The translations under genes were made by a program, and so were the position numbers. The notes beneath the pieces were generated by a model that saw only the letters and a program-made list of their open reading frames with translations, was not told the origin of the DNA and did no database searches. Source: Anaerolineae bacterium (lineage in GTDB: Bacteria; Chloroflexota; Anaerolineae; 4572-78; J111). Taken from it: a stretch of 64,000 nt of DNA. The stretch is taken from contig JAKLJP010000021.1 of the NCBI GenBank assembly GCA_023151115.1, positions 62,001-126,000 of the forward strand, written 5' to 3'. Of the stretch, positions 8,302 through 17,830 are shown one piece after another (the stretch's first letter is position 1; each line of letters opens with the position of its first letter).

Positions 8302-9510
8302 TTATCCTCCAAAACCGCGCCCACTGCGAATCCGCTCGTTTAATTTGGCTTCGAGGGTATAAGGATCGCCGGTTAACACCTCAACCTGCGCCCCGGCGCT
8401 TTGGATGGCCTGCTGGTCGGCGGCGCTGATACCTTCGCCGATGATGGTGACCTGGCGGGCCTGTTTGGCCTCGGCTACGCTAAAGCCGACCGTCGGCGAG
8501 AAGGTCAAAATATAATTGGCGGCCAGCAGCAGGTTGGTTTGTCGCCCGCGGCTGCCGGCCGGACCTAAAAGTAGGTAATAGCTGATGGTTTTTGTCGTGG
8601 CCGGTGGAGTAGTCGGCTGGGCCACAACCGGCGGTGGAGTTACGGGTGAGGGTGGCGTCACCGGGGATGGTGGTTGGGCCACCGCTGGTGGTGGAGTCAC
8701 GGGTGGTGGCGGTGGCGGTGGAGTCACCGTTGGGGGCGGCGGTGTGGCCAGGGTCAGGTTAAGATTAACCGTTTTGTTACTGGGGCTGAGGGCCACATTA
8801 TCCTGAGCCAGATTGGTACCCAGGATTTCCAGCCGGTACACACCGGCCGGCAGGTTGGCAAAGCGAAAGGCCAGGTTAGCGTCCAACGACTGTTCGGCCA
8901 CGGCCTGATTATTTTGAACCAATCTGACCCGCCGGCCCTGGCCTCCTTCTACCCGGCCGGTGATGACCCCATCGGGCACGGCGGCGCTCGTTTTGCGAGT
9001 GCGCTGAAAGACCACGTAAAACGAATGATGGCCCAGGGTGTTGAGTAGCCGGCCATCGGGCAGTGGTTCATCGGGGTGGGCGGTGTGCAAATTTTCCACC
9101 CGGTCGCTCTTGTCGTTGGCGTCGCGGCCCAGCCCTTTGATCCAAACCGAGGCTTTTTGGCCAAAGTGGATAGCAATATCGCCGGCTGTTTCGTTGGTCG
9201 GTTTATCCAGGGGTACGGGATCGGCCCGTTCATTGGGCCGCCGGCCTTCCCAGGTCCAGCCGGCCCAGGCAATCGGATTGCGAACGCGATTGCCCTGCTC
9301 ATCCAACGCTTCGATGTAAATGTTATGTTTGCTCACATTTTCTTCGGGCAAAAGGTGATGCACCCCTACTAACCGCCAGTAAGTTTCGCCTTCGGCCACA
9401 TCGGCCTTGACCACCCGGACGCCGAATTTAGCCTCTGGGGTTAGCGGCTCGTTGCTGGTTTTGGCATTTTGCACAAACCGTTCATTGTAGCGTTGATGAA
9501 CAAGTGGCAT
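8302..9510 (-). CDS. Uncharacterised protein with carboxypeptidase-regulatory-like domain and Pro-rich linker
   Basis: A 402-residue protein of unknown function, not recognised as a whole. Residues 1-180 form a conserved-looking polar domain (EGETYWRLVGVHHLLPEEN). Residues about 185-255 (ITGRVEGGQGRRVRLVQNNQ) resemble a carboxypeptidase-regulatory/CnaB-like beta sandwich. Residues 255-305 are a Pro/Val/Thr linker (PPPPPPVTPPPAV). The last 90 residues are a separate small domain with a Gly/Arg tail. No signal peptide is visible. AGAGGAG 7 nt before ATG supports the start. It lies downstream of the plsX-fabF-NERD genes on the same strand, with a hairpin between. Confidence 0.7.
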   Translation of the reverse strand: MPLVHQRYNERFVQNAKTSNEPLTPEAKFGVRVVKADVAEGETYWRLVGVHHLLPEENVSKHNIYIEALDEQGNRVRNPIAWAGWTWEGRRPNERADPVPLDKPTNETAGDIAIHFGQKASVWIKGLGRDANDKSDRVENLHTAHPDEPLPDGRLLNTLGHHSFYVVFQRTRKTSAAVPDGVITGRVEGGQGRRVRLVQNNQAVAEQSLDANLAFRFANLPAGVYRLEILGTNLAQDNVALSPSNKTVNLNLTLATPPPPTVTPPPPPPPVTPPPAVAQPPSPVTPPSPVTPPPVVAQPTTPPATTKTISYYLLLGPAGSRGRQTNLLLAANYILTFSPTVGFSVAEAKQARQVTIIGEGISAADQQAIQSAGAQVEVLTGDPYTLEAKLNERIRSGRGFGG

Positions 9511-9547
9511 GGGTTAACTCCTCTCTGAGAATAGAGATTGGTAATTA

Positions 9548-9579
9548 GAGATTGGAGATTGAATTTAATCTCCAATCTC
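9548..9579. repeat. 13-bp perfect inverted repeat between genes
   Basis: Arms gagattggagatt and aatctccaatctc with a 6-nt loop. It sits between two minus-strand genes but lacks a clear T-run, so it could be a weak terminator or one of the local GATTGGA repeats folded back. Confidence 0.5.
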
Positions 9580-9627
9580 CGGTTTAATTTTCATTATTGA
9601 CGATGGGGCACAGGCTCGTAAGTCCCC

Positions 9628-10344
9628 CTACCCCTTCGCTTCCTCTACCTGCCCGGCCAGAAGCTGGCTGAGCTTGTGGCGTTGGGGCGCAGAAATGGCC
9701 CGGCTTTTTTCCTGGTCGCGCAGGTAGGTTTTAAGCTCATTGGTCCGCATCACGGGAATGTCGGCATTTTCCACTACCAAATCCACAGCTTTGTGGGTAA
9801 AGACGATTAAAGGTTTAATCTCCGGCAGGTCCGTCTCGCTCAGATTTTGGCGCAAAAATTTTGCCAACTTGTCCACGCGATTTTCGGCCTCGGCTGCCGG
9901 GGCTCCCAGGCCCTCGTCGGCAAAGAAGCGAAAGAAGCGGGACCAGGTAAATTTGCGAGAAAAGCGGCGGCCATTGACGGTAATCTGCCCATCCTGATTT
10001 TTAACGACAATAGCGTACAAGCGGCTGGGGGTTAGCAGCACGTGTGGCAGTGGGGCCGTGTAGTTGAACAGGGCAAAATCATTGCCAAATTTTTTGAGGG
10101 TGGCGCTCAAGACCTGGTCGGCGCGTGGCTCGCGGACCCAGCGATTGACTAAGTGTGAGCTGGCGGTGGCGAAAACAAAACCCAGGGCCAACAGAATCAG
10201 GGTCGGCTGGAAATATTGGGGTTGACTCATACTCATAAAGTTAGTAATCAGGCCGCCGATGAGAAAAAACATGGTCAGCGGGGCAATCCGCCTGGCCCAC
10301 TTGGCCCGGCTGGTAATCAATTGGTTGTTGGTGTAAACCCTCAT
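9628..10344 (-). CDS. NERD-like domain membrane protein
   Basis: A 238-residue protein with two adjacent hydrophobic segments near residues 20-40 and 46-65. A soluble domain follows that contains LLTPSRLYAIVVKNQDGQIT, resembling the nuclease-related (NERD) domain core in which an acidic residue and a lysine follow a beta strand. The remaining residues (PLIVFTHKAVDLVVENADIP, then LKTYLRDQ) also fit NERD proteins. The catalytic pattern is not complete enough to claim nuclease activity. The ATG overlaps the fabF stop by 4 bp, so it is co-translated with fabF. The function is unknown. Confidence 0.65.
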   Translation of the reverse strand: MRVYTNNQLITSRAKWARRIAPLTMFFLIGGLITNFMSMSQPQYFQPTLILLALGFVFATASSHLVNRWVREPRADQVLSATLKKFGNDFALFNYTAPLPHVLLTPSRLYAIVVKNQDGQITVNGRRFSRKFTWSRFFRFFADEGLGAPAAEAENRVDKLAKFLRQNLSETDLPEIKPLIVFTHKAVDLVVENADIPVMRTNELKTYLRDQEKSRAISAPQRHKLSQLLAGQVEEAKG

Positions 10345-11582
10345 ACCTTGTCCTTGTATTTGCCCAAAACCAAACAGGAATTCTGGCCGCCCAAACCAAA
10401 CGAGTTGGACAACGCCACCAGCACTTGCCGGCGGCGGGACCGGTTGGGAACATAATCCAGGTCACAGGTTGGATCAGGTGTTTGATAGTTAATGGTGGGG
10501 TGAATCACCCCGGTTTCGATGGCCTTCACACAGGCCAGAGCTTCGATGGCTCCGGCTGCACCAAACGAATGTCCGATCATACTTTTGGTCGAACTGATCG
10601 GGATATTGTAAGCATGCTCTCCAAAAAGCGATTTGATAGCTTTTGTCTCGGCCGTATCACCCAGCGGCGTGCCGGGGCCGTGGGCGTTGATGTAATCTAC
10701 CTCCGCCGGGCTGACCCCGGCATCGGCCAGCGCCCAGCGCATGGCTCGAATGGCCCCCCGCGAGTCCGGGTCGGGGGCGGCGATATGATAGGTGTCGGAT
10801 GAGTGCGCGCTGCCCAAGACTTCGGCATATATCCTGGCGCGCCGGGCCAGGGCATGCTCCAATCGCTCCAAAACAAACATGGCCCCCCCTTCGCCGACCA
10901 CAAAACCGTCGCGGCTGGCCTCAAAGGGCCGGCAGGCGTGGGCCGGGTCGTCGTTACGGGTCGAAAGGGCGCGCATGGCGCTAAAACCGGCCAAGGTCGT
11001 CTCGACAATCGTGGCCTCGACGCCGCCGGCAATCATCACATCGCAGCGCCCGCGCCGAATCACTTCGGCCGCTTCGGCCAGGGCCATGGTTCCGGCGGCG
11101 CAGGCGGTGCTGGTGGTGTTGCTGTAACCTTGAGCGTTCAGCTTAACGCAGATATGAAAAGTTGACAAATTGGGCAGGGCCGCCGGAAGGGAAAATGGGC
11201 TGACCTTGCCCAAACCGCGTTCCAGATAGTCGCGTAAGCCATCTTCGGCCCGGTCAAACCCACCCATGGCCGTGCCGACCAGCGCCCCGCTCCGTTCGGC
11301 CAGGTCGTCAGTAAAGGGGTATGACAGCCCGGCATCTTCAACGGCCTGCACGGCGGTGGCAATGGCAAAATGAGAGCAGCGGGCCATGCGTTTGGCCTCT
11401 TTGGCCGGAATATAGGCCTGCGGCTGAAAATCTTTGACTTCGCCGGCAAAGCGGGTCGGCAGGTGGGCCGCGTCAAAGAGGGTGATGGTCGCCAGGCCCG
11501 ACTGACCTTTAACTAAGTTTTCCCAGGTTTCGGCGGCGGTATGGCCGATGGGCGTAATCGCGCCGATGCCGGTAATAACCAC
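10341..11582 (-). CDS. fabF: 3-oxoacyl-[acyl-carrier-protein] synthase II
   Basis: A condensing enzyme of 413 residues for fatty acid chain elongation. Catalytic Cys161 lies in TACAAGTMAL; the two active-site His residues are in NAHGPGTPLGDTAE and GHSFGAAGAIE; GFVVGEGGAMFVLE and the C-terminal SNSFGLGGQN are family signatures. A GTG start gives VVITGIGAITPIG directly, as in the family; no better in-frame ATG exists upstream. It lies 66 bp after plsX on the same strand and overlaps the NERD-like gene. No fabD, fabG or acpP is in the window, so only part of the pathway is here. Confidence 0.95.
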   Translation of the reverse strand: MVITGIGAITPIGHTAAETWENLVKGQSGLATITLFDAAHLPTRFAGEVKDFQPQAYIPAKEAKRMARCSHFAIATAVQAVEDAGLSYPFTDDLAERSGALVGTAMGGFDRAEDGLRDYLERGLGKVSPFSLPAALPNLSTFHICVKLNAQGYSNTTSTACAAGTMALAEAAEVIRRGRCDVMIAGGVEATIVETTLAGFSAMRALSTRNDDPAHACRPFEASRDGFVVGEGGAMFVLERLEHALARRARIYAEVLGSAHSSDTYHIAAPDPDSRGAIRAMRWALADAGVSPAEVDYINAHGPGTPLGDTAETKAIKSLFGEHAYNIPISSTKSMIGHSFGAAGAIEALACVKAIETGVIHPTINYQTPDPTCDLDYVPNRSRRRQVLVALSNSFGLGGQNSCLVLGKYKDKV

Positions 11583-11648
11583 CCGATTACGGTTATTTGT
11601 TTTATGGAGTTGAATAGCTGGTGTTGGGTGTTGGATGTCCGTTTTCGA

Positions 11649-12677
11649 TTACCCCACAGCCTCGCGGGCCGGCTGGTCTATTGCTGACTCGTTCAGTCCG
11701 CGCTCAATCACGCCGACAATATTCTTTTCGGCGGCGTGTTTGGCCACGCGAATGGCGTTGCGGATGGCATAGGCATCGGAGCGGCCATGGGCGATAATAA
11801 CCACCCCGTTGACGCCCAACAGCGGCCCACCGCCGTACTCGCGATAATCCAGCCTGGCTTTGAGGGCGCGAAAGGCCGGACGGGCCAATAAAGCGCCCAC
11901 AACAGCCAGCGGCCTGGCTTTGATTTCACGTTCTAACTGTTTGACAATCATCGAGGCCACCCCTTCGGCCCCTTTGATAAAAACATTGCCGGTGAAGCCG
12001 TCGGTCACAACCACGTCGGCCAGGCCGGCCGGCACATCTTTGCCTTCGACATTGCCGATGAAGTTAAGCGGGCTGGCTTTTAGCAGCGGGGTGACTTCCT
12101 GGACCAGCATGCTGCCTTTATCTTCTTCTTCGCCGGTAGAGAGCAGCCCGACGCGCGGGTTGGCAATATTCAATACCTCGCTGGCGTAGTGATGGCCCAT
12201 CAGCGCAAATTGCAGCAGGTATTCCGGGCGGGCATCGGTATTGGCTCCCACATCCAGCAGAAAGCAGTATCCCTGCGGCGAGTTATTGGGAAAGATCACG
12301 CTGAGGGCCGGGCGCTTGATGCCCTTAATGCGGCCCAGGCCAAACAGCGCCGCTGCCAGCACCCCACCCGAATTACCGGCGCTGACAAAAGCCGCGCTTT
12401 CGCCTGTCTTTACCAGGTTTATACCAACCACCATCGAGGCATCCTTTTTGTTTTTCACGGCGATGGCCGGGTGCTCACGCATTTCGATGACCTGGCTGGC
12501 GGGGATGATGGGCAGGTTCAGGCCGGCGGTTTTATGGTGGGCCAGTTCGGCCTCAATCGCTGCGGACTGGCCCACCAATTGGACGGTCAACCCAAAATCC
12601 CGTGCGGCCCAGACGGCGGCATGGACGGCCGCTGCCGGGGCGTGGTCGCCGCCCATGGCGTCTAAAGCAATTTTCAT
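11649..12677 (-). CDS. plsX: Phosphate acyltransferase PlsX
   Basis: A 342-residue enzyme converting acyl-ACP and phosphate to acyl-phosphate, the first step of bacterial phospholipid synthesis. The N-terminal MKIALDAMGGDHAP is diagnostic, as are FVSAGNSGGVLAAALFGLGR, LDVGANTDARPEYLLQFA and the late GGGPLLGVNGVVIIAHGRSD. Length is normal. The start has AGGAGA 6 nt upstream and a good promoter at 12704-12732. It heads a lipid-related minus-strand run (plsX, fabF, NERD-like protein). Confidence 0.97.
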   Translation of the reverse strand: MKIALDAMGGDHAPAAAVHAAVWAARDFGLTVQLVGQSAAIEAELAHHKTAGLNLPIIPASQVIEMREHPAIAVKNKKDASMVVGINLVKTGESAAFVSAGNSGGVLAAALFGLGRIKGIKRPALSVIFPNNSPQGYCFLLDVGANTDARPEYLLQFALMGHHYASEVLNIANPRVGLLSTGEEEDKGSMLVQEVTPLLKASPLNFIGNVEGKDVPAGLADVVVTDGFTGNVFIKGAEGVASMIVKQLEREIKARPLAVVGALLARPAFRALKARLDYREYGGGPLLGVNGVVIIAHGRSDAYAIRNAIRVAKHAAEKNIVGVIERGLNESAIDQPAREAVG

Positions 12678-12703
12678 GCCTGTCTCCTGGTGAAGGTGGG
12701 CGG

Positions 12704-12732
12704 ATTATAGCATAGCCGGGGGGAGTGAGCAA
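12704..12732 (-). promoter_or_regulatory. Sigma-70-type promoter for plsX
   Basis: On the minus strand: TTGCTC, 17-nt spacer, TATAAT, with the expected start about 20 nt before the plsX ATG. Confidence 0.65.
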
Positions 12733-12739
12733 TCGGGGA

Positions 12740-13288
12740 TTAATGCTCCTTAGGGTGGCGGTGTTGGGTTAGATAAAGCGCCCCGCCAATCAGCAGGATA
12801 CCCAGAGCCAAAAAAAGCAAATCCTGGGTATCCTGATACTTCAAGCGTAAAGCCTGCTGGAAGAATTTGACAATCAAAATCAACAGCACCACTCGGGCCA
12901 GGCGGTCTTTCAGGTCGTCGAAGCTCTGGATGAGCAGCAGACGCGAGGCATACCGTGAGCCTTCAGCCCAGCCAATTCTGCTGACAAACAGTTCATACAG
13001 ACCCAGCGCCAGAATCAGCATAATCGCTGCCAGCAGATAACCGTCCACAATCGCCACCACTTCGGCCACCAGGCTCAAGCGTAGAGCCGTGCGTGCTTCG
13101 TCGGTCAAGCCGGGGTCGGCATAGGCGGCCAGGTGGCTGAGCATGATCACTGTGTCAACGGTGGTTATATAAAAGACGCCAATGCCGACCAGTACACTTG
13201 CTACTACAGCCACAATAACCACCAGCCGGCTTTGCCACAAAGCCCCTTCAAAAAGTTGTTCCAGTTGTCTCATTAAAGTATCTCTCAT
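12740..13288 (-). CDS. YqhA family (UPF0114) membrane protein
   Basis: A 182-residue integral membrane protein with four hydrophobic segments (about 21-45, 78-103, 128-150 and 155-172). ALGLYELFVSRIGWAEG and SFDDLKDRLARVVLLILIVKFF are characteristic of the YqhA/UPF0114 family, whose function is not established. A second ATG five codons in (position 13273) is an alternative start. It lies directly upstream of plsX on the same strand but separated from it by the plsX promoter. Confidence 0.8.
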   Translation of the reverse strand: MRDTLMRQLEQLFEGALWQSRLVVIVAVVASVLVGIGVFYITTVDTVIMLSHLAAYADPGLTDEARTALRLSLVAEVVAIVDGYLLAAIMLILALGLYELFVSRIGWAEGSRYASRLLLIQSFDDLKDRLARVVLLILIVKFFQQALRLKYQDTQDLLFLALGILLIGGALYLTQHRHPKEH

Positions 13289-13327
13289 AGGAAAACTATG
13301 GGTGAGATGGTTTGGGGCCGGAAATCC

Positions 13328-14365
13328 CTAGGCGAGCGACCGATAACGTAGCAAACCACCCACCCCGTCAAAGGCCATCAAGACCTCGCTGTAGTTTACT
13401 ACTTCAACCTGGCAGCCGGTCCTTTCGGCCAGGCGCACTAATTCCTCTTTAACCCCTACATTGGGCATTTGCTTAGAAATAACCAACACATCAACCTGTC
13501 CTTGCTGTAAAGCCGCGAAACATTCCTCTGGGCCAATAACGGCCAAACCATTTGTGTATAACTCTTGCTGAAGCTGGTCAACTACCGCCAGCGACTCCCG
13601 TTCTTCCTGCTCGATAAAGACCGACAAGGTAGCGGCTACCACTTCGGAGATATCGTCACGTTTGCCGGATACGACCGTATCCACCAATTTCATTGCCAGC
13701 GACTTGGGCAGAGATTTCCGTATCCGGGCCGTGACTGAGGGATTACCGGCCAGGATCAGATGAGTATGTCCACCTGCCGAAATGAGTTGACCCAGAAGAT
13801 TCACAACCTCTTTTATAAGTCGGTTGGTTTGTTCGCGAGTGTGACTTTGATAATGCTCTTTGGTCCACTCCCGGCCCACCCGTTGCCGCAGTTCTGGTCG
13901 CTGCGTCCAGAGTTGCTCGGTCACTTCGCCCAAGTTGACCTCCAGAATGCGCGTACTTTCCTCTGTCGCTATTAACAAAACATAACGGTGATAGTTATCT
14001 TTTAATTCCACCAGATGGTAGATATTCGGCAAGGCAGTCACAGCAAACCAATTTGGCAAGGGCGCCCGAAATTGGAGCGGTAAGAAGAAGGCGGCCTCAC
14101 CGCTCCGGGCAAAGATGGCCATACCCTTGGCGCCGGGCAGGGCTTCTGTTTCAATATAGGTTTCAACTTGGCTCAACGCCTCCTCAAAGCCTCGTAGGCC
14201 CTCCCCAAACAAAAGTTTTCGTATGACTCCAGCTCGACCTGTGATAAAACTACGGCAGGGGGCCAAACCTTGTTCCAAATTCAGATAACAACTTATCACG
14301 GGTTCATTCGTCTCTTCCAGGGTCACAAGGGTACGGATATGTTTTTGTAAATTTTTGATCTCCAT
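13328..14365 (-). CDS. Bacterial archaeo-eukaryotic release factor-like (baeRF) protein
   Basis: A 345-residue protein resembling the bacterial eRF1-like family (baeRF, probably family 10). NEPVISCYLNLEQG opens the N-terminal domain; RVGREWTKEHYQSHTREQTN stands where eRF1 proteins have the GGQ loop, and no GGQ is present. The central RNase-H-like part has HLILAGNPSVTARIRKSLPK; the C-terminal part has the pelota/L7Ae-like GPEECFAALQQGQVDVLVIS. Family members are proposed to act in ribosome rescue or antiviral conflict. AAAAGGA 8 nt before ATG supports the start. It sits 15 nt after the P-type ATPase gene, so it is probably co-transcribed with the membrane-stress run. Confidence 0.75.
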   Translation of the reverse strand: MEIKNLQKHIRTLVTLEETNEPVISCYLNLEQGLAPCRSFITGRAGVIRKLLFGEGLRGFEEALSQVETYIETEALPGAKGMAIFARSGEAAFFLPLQFRAPLPNWFAVTALPNIYHLVELKDNYHRYVLLIATEESTRILEVNLGEVTEQLWTQRPELRQRVGREWTKEHYQSHTREQTNRLIKEVVNLLGQLISAGGHTHLILAGNPSVTARIRKSLPKSLAMKLVDTVVSGKRDDISEVVAATLSVFIEQEERESLAVVDQLQQELYTNGLAVIGPEECFAALQQGQVDVLVISKQMPNVGVKEELVRLAERTGCQVEVVNYSEVLMAFDGVGGLLRYRSLA

Positions 14366-14380
14366 AACGTAATCCTTTTC

Positions 14381-17167
14381 TTACTTCATCATCTTATTTT
14401 GAGGAAGTAATTTTTCCAACTCGACGACAATAAAAACCAGACTGCTCATAGCGATACTAATCCCCAAATCAATTGGCAAAAGTGAGCGAGTTTGGAAGAA
14501 CTCTTGTAAAAACGGGATGTACAGCACGGCCAGTTGCAAGGCAAAGACCAGCACGGCTGCGCCCAGCAGCGGCTTGTTAGAGAACAGGCCCACGCTAAAG
14601 AGTGAGTCCTGCCCAGAACGAATGCCCAACGCCTGCCAGATTTGGGCAAAGGCCAGGGTGGTAAAGATCATGGTTTGGGTGTGAGCGCGGTCAGTCAGAT
14701 CATACCAGTAGCCCACCACCAGGGCAATGATAGCAATCAAGAGGCCCGTCCGCATTATGTGCCAGCCCAGGCCGTGAGCAAAAATGCTTTCATTGGGGGC
14801 GCGGGGCGGGCGGCGCATGGTGTTCTTTTCGGCGGGTTCGACGCCCAGACCCAGGCCCAGCAGGCCGTCGGTCAGCAGGTTGAGCCAGAGCAGTTGCAGT
14901 GGCAGCAGCGGCACCAGCAGCTCTTTCTCCATTTCGGGTGGAACCAAAAAGGACAGCAGCGGGCCGAAAAGCATTACCGCGACTTTACCGATATTGCCGG
15001 CAATGGAAAACTTGATGAATTTGCGCAGGTTGTCGTAGATAACCCGGCCTTCTTCCACCGCCGCCACGATGGTGGCAAAATTGTCGTCGCGCAGGACCAT
15101 ATCCGCCGCTTCTTTGGATACATCCGTGCCGGTGATGCCCATCGCCACCCCAATGTCGGCTTTTTTCAGGGCCGGGGCGTCGTTGACCCCGTCGCCGGTC
15201 ATGGCGACCACATGGCCGCGATCTTGCAAGGCCTGGACCACCTTGAGCTTATGCTCCGGCGAGACGCGGGCGTAAACCGACACACTTTCGACTACCTCCC
15301 GCAATTCCTCCACCGATAGTTGAGCCAAATCCTGGCCGGTCAACACCCGGCCATTACTGGCAATGCCCAACTCGCGGGCGATGTGCTGCGCGGTGAGCGG
15401 GTGGTCGCCGGTAATCATAATTGGGCGGATGCCGGCGGCCTGGCAGGTGGCTACGGCTTCTTTGACTTCGGGCCGGGGCGGGTCAATAATGCCGACCAGC
15501 CCCAGGAAGGTCAAATCTTGCTCCAGCGAACCGGCTTGGCCAGTGACCGGCAGCGCTTCAAGCGAGCGACAGGCCACCCCCAGCACGCGCATCCCATTTT
15601 GCGCCAACTGCATATTGGCGGCCTCGATCCGGCTGCGCCACGAGTCGGTCAAGGCTTCGGTTTGGTTATCTACCCAAACGTGGGTCGCAATTTCGAGCAG
15701 GCCGTCCACCGAACCCTTGGTAAAAGCAACGTAAGGCGTACCGGTCAGCAGCGATGCCGAAGTCTGCAGTACCTCCGGCAGTTGAGCGGGGCTATAACTA
15801 TGGATGGTCGTCATACGCTTGCGTTCGGAGTCAAATGGCGCTTCGGCCACGCGGGGGAGCGTCTGGTCCAGGTTGGCTTTCCACAAGCCAAATTTGGCCG
15901 CCGCCACTACCAGCGCCCCTTCGGTTGGGTCGCCAATGGCGTGGAAAGGACCGCTTGGGCCGTTATCGGCTTTGAGCAGGGCATCGTTGCACAGCGCCCC
16001 ACCTGCCAGCAGCAGACGCATAGGGATAGGCTGGCTTGGCACGGGGGAGGCCGGGTTCTGGTCCAGGGCCGGGGCGTGGTGGCGCAGGTCCTCATCCAAA
16101 TCCACCCGATGACCGGCCACATCAATGACAGTGACGGTCATGCGGTTTTCGGTCAGCGTGCCGGTTTTGTCGGAGCAGATGACCGTGACCGAGCCAAGCG
16201 TTTCGACGGCGGGCAGTTTGCGGATGAGCGCCTGCCGCCGGAGCATGCGCTGCGCCCCCAGGGCCAGGGTAATAGTGACAACGGCGGGCAGTCCTTCAGG
16301 GATGATGGCGACGGCGATGCTGACCATCGTCAGGAAGATCAGGCGTAGTTCCTCGCCGCGCAGCCAGCCCTGTAAAAAAATGACCCCGGCAATGCCCAGG
16401 GCCACCAGCGCCAGCATCTTGCCGACTTGATCGAGCCGCCGCTGCAAGGGGGTTTGCTCCTGGGCCACCCCCTGAATGAGGCCGGCGATGTGGCCCAATT
16501 CGGTGCGCATGCCGGTCGCCGTGACCACGGCCCGCCCTCGGCCATAGGTGACAACGGTGCCCATATAGGCCATATTGCGCCGGTCGCCCAGGGGTAAATC
16601 CGGTCCGGCCAGGGTGGTGGTTTCTTTCTCCACCGGCTCCGACTCGCCGGTGAGGGTGGCCTCCTGGATGCGCAGGTTGGCGCTTTCCAGCAGGCGGCAG
16701 TCGGCCGGGAGCAAGTTGCCGGCTTCAAGCAGGATGATGTCGCCGGGGACCAGATCGCGGGCGGAGGTTTCGCGCACCTGCCCGTCCCGCGTAACCCGGA
16801 CGTTGGGCACGGCCAGCTTTTTCAAGGCAGCCATCGCTTTTTCGGCCCGGTATTCCTGCAAAAAACCCAGCAGGCCAAATAGAACCACGATAGACACAAT
16901 GGCAATTGTATCTTTAAATTCGCCCAACGAGCCGGCAATAACTGCCGCGATAATCAAAATGACGACCATCGTAGCGGTGAACTGTTCCCACAGAATCCAC
17001 CACGGGCTTTTGGCCCCTCGTTCGATTAATTCATTGGGGCCGTACTGGGTTAGGCGGCGCGCGGCTTCGGCTTCAGACAGGCCGTGGGTGGCGTCGCTAC
17101 CCAGGTGAGAGAGTACTGCGGGGGATTCGAGTTTATACCAGGAAGGTTGATTAGATAATTCAGACAT
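14381..17167 (-). CDS. P-type Ca2+-transporting ATPase (P2A-like)
   Basis: A 928-residue cation pump. An N-terminal regulatory segment contains [19 protein letters not shown], as in SERCA-like pumps. [12 protein letters not shown] is the actuator motif, [14 protein letters not shown] carries the phosphorylated Asp near residue 333, and [21 protein letters not shown] is the hinge motif. Ten membrane segments can be placed, and the [11 protein letters not shown] helix carries the PEGLP ion-binding sequence of P2A pumps. Calcium (possibly manganese) export is the best guess. It is separated by 6 nt from the DedA gene, forming an operon with it and the site-2 protease. Confidence 0.93.
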   Translation of the reverse strand: MSELSNQPSWYKLESPAVLSHLGSDATHGLSEAEAARRLTQYGPNELIERGAKSPWWILWEQFTATMVVILIIAAVIAGSLGEFKDTIAIVSIVVLFGLLGFLQEYRAEKAMAALKKLAVPNVRVTRDGQVRETSARDLVPGDIILLEAGNLLPADCRLLESANLRIQEATLTGESEPVEKETTTLAGPDLPLGDRRNMAYMGTVVTYGRGRAVVTATGMRTELGHIAGLIQGVAQEQTPLQRRLDQVGKMLALVALGIAGVIFLQGWLRGEELRLIFLTMVSIAVAIIPEGLPAVVTITLALGAQRMLRRQALIRKLPAVETLGSVTVICSDKTGTLTENRMTVTVIDVAGHRVDLDEDLRHHAPALDQNPASPVPSQPIPMRLLLAGGALCNDALLKADNGPSGPFHAIGDPTEGALVVAAAKFGLWKANLDQTLPRVAEAPFDSERKRMTTIHSYSPAQLPEVLQTSASLLTGTPYVAFTKGSVDGLLEIATHVWVDNQTEALTDSWRSRIEAANMQLAQNGMRVLGVACRSLEALPVTGQAGSLEQDLTFLGLVGIIDPPRPEVKEAVATCQAAGIRPIMITGDHPLTAQHIARELGIASNGRVLTGQDLAQLSVEELREVVESVSVYARVSPEHKLKVVQALQDRGHVVAMTGDGVNDAPALKKADIGVAMGITGTDVSKEAADMVLRDDNFATIVAAVEEGRVIYDNLRKFIKFSIAGNIGKVAVMLFGPLLSFLVPPEMEKELLVPLLPLQLLWLNLLTDGLLGLGLGVEPAEKNTMRRPPRAPNESIFAHGLGWHIMRTGLLIAIIALVVGYWYDLTDRAHTQTMIFTTLAFAQIWQALGIRSGQDSLFSVGLFSNKPLLGAAVLVFALQLAVLYIPFLQEFFQTRSLLPIDLGISIAMSSLVFIVVELEKLLPQNKMMK

Positions 17168-17173
17168 TTTCTT

Positions 17174-17827
17174 TTATTCGGTATCGTTAGTTTTTGGTTG
17201 AAATGAGATGAATTGGCTGATATGTTTGAGTAAAAACAGGGCCGTCAGGACAAGCAAGCCTAGAATAATGACCAGTTCGTACTGTTCGGTTAGGATTAAA
17301 ATATCAGTCCAATTCTGGCCCAATATTAATCCAACATAACCCATAAGGCTATTCCATAGGGCGGAGCCGAGGGCGGTGAAGAGTAAAAACCTTTTTATAG
17401 ACATCTGGTTCATCCCGGCCGGCACAGAAATCAGGCTGCGGATCATGGGCATGAAGCGGCCAAAAAAGACGACCGCTTCACTATAGCGCTCGAAAAAGTC
17501 AAGGACGCGATTCAGGTCACGTTCGGCCAGCAGTAGGTAAGCTCCATAGCGGCGAATGAAGGTACGGATGAGCGGCTCCCCGGCGCATTGACCCAGGTAA
17601 TAAAGGGTCAACGCGCCCAACACAGAACCAACCGTGCCGGCAAGAACAATGCCGCTAAAACTAAAGTGGCCCTGACTGACCATGAAGCCGGCAAACGGCA
17701 TCATCAGCTCCGAAGGGATGGGGGGAAAGATACATTCCAGAAACATAACCAGGATGATGCCACTATATCCCAGGGTAGTAATGATTTGCTCCAGCCAGAC
17801 GCGGCCCTGTTCTAAAATTTCGGTCAT
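17174..17827 (-). CDS. DedA family (SNARE-associated/VTT) membrane protein
   Basis: A 217-residue membrane protein. ECIFPPIPSELMMPFAGFMV is the diagnostic DedA motif, with the conserved Glu and Pro residues of the re-entrant loop. FFGRFMPMIRSLISVPAG is the second conserved motif, including the essential Arg residues. DedA proteins are implicated in undecaprenyl-phosphate or phospholipid flipping and proton-motive-force homeostasis. It begins 3 nt after the site-2 protease stop and ends 6 nt before the P-type ATPase gene, so tight co-expression is likely. Confidence 0.93.
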   Translation of the reverse strand: MTEILEQGRVWLEQIITTLGYSGIILVMFLECIFPPIPSELMMPFAGFMVSQGHFSFSGIVLAGTVGSVLGALTLYYLGQCAGEPLIRTFIRRYGAYLLLAERDLNRVLDFFERYSEAVVFFGRFMPMIRSLISVPAGMNQMSIKRFLLFTALGSALWNSLMGYVGLILGQNWTDILILTEQYELVIILGLLVLTALFLLKHISQFISFQPKTNDTE

Positions 17828-17830
17828 AAG

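Noticed and set aside
15320..16348. 342-codon plus-strand frame opposite the P-type ATPase
   Set aside because: The ATPase motifs are unmistakable on the minus strand; the plus frame shows no family features.
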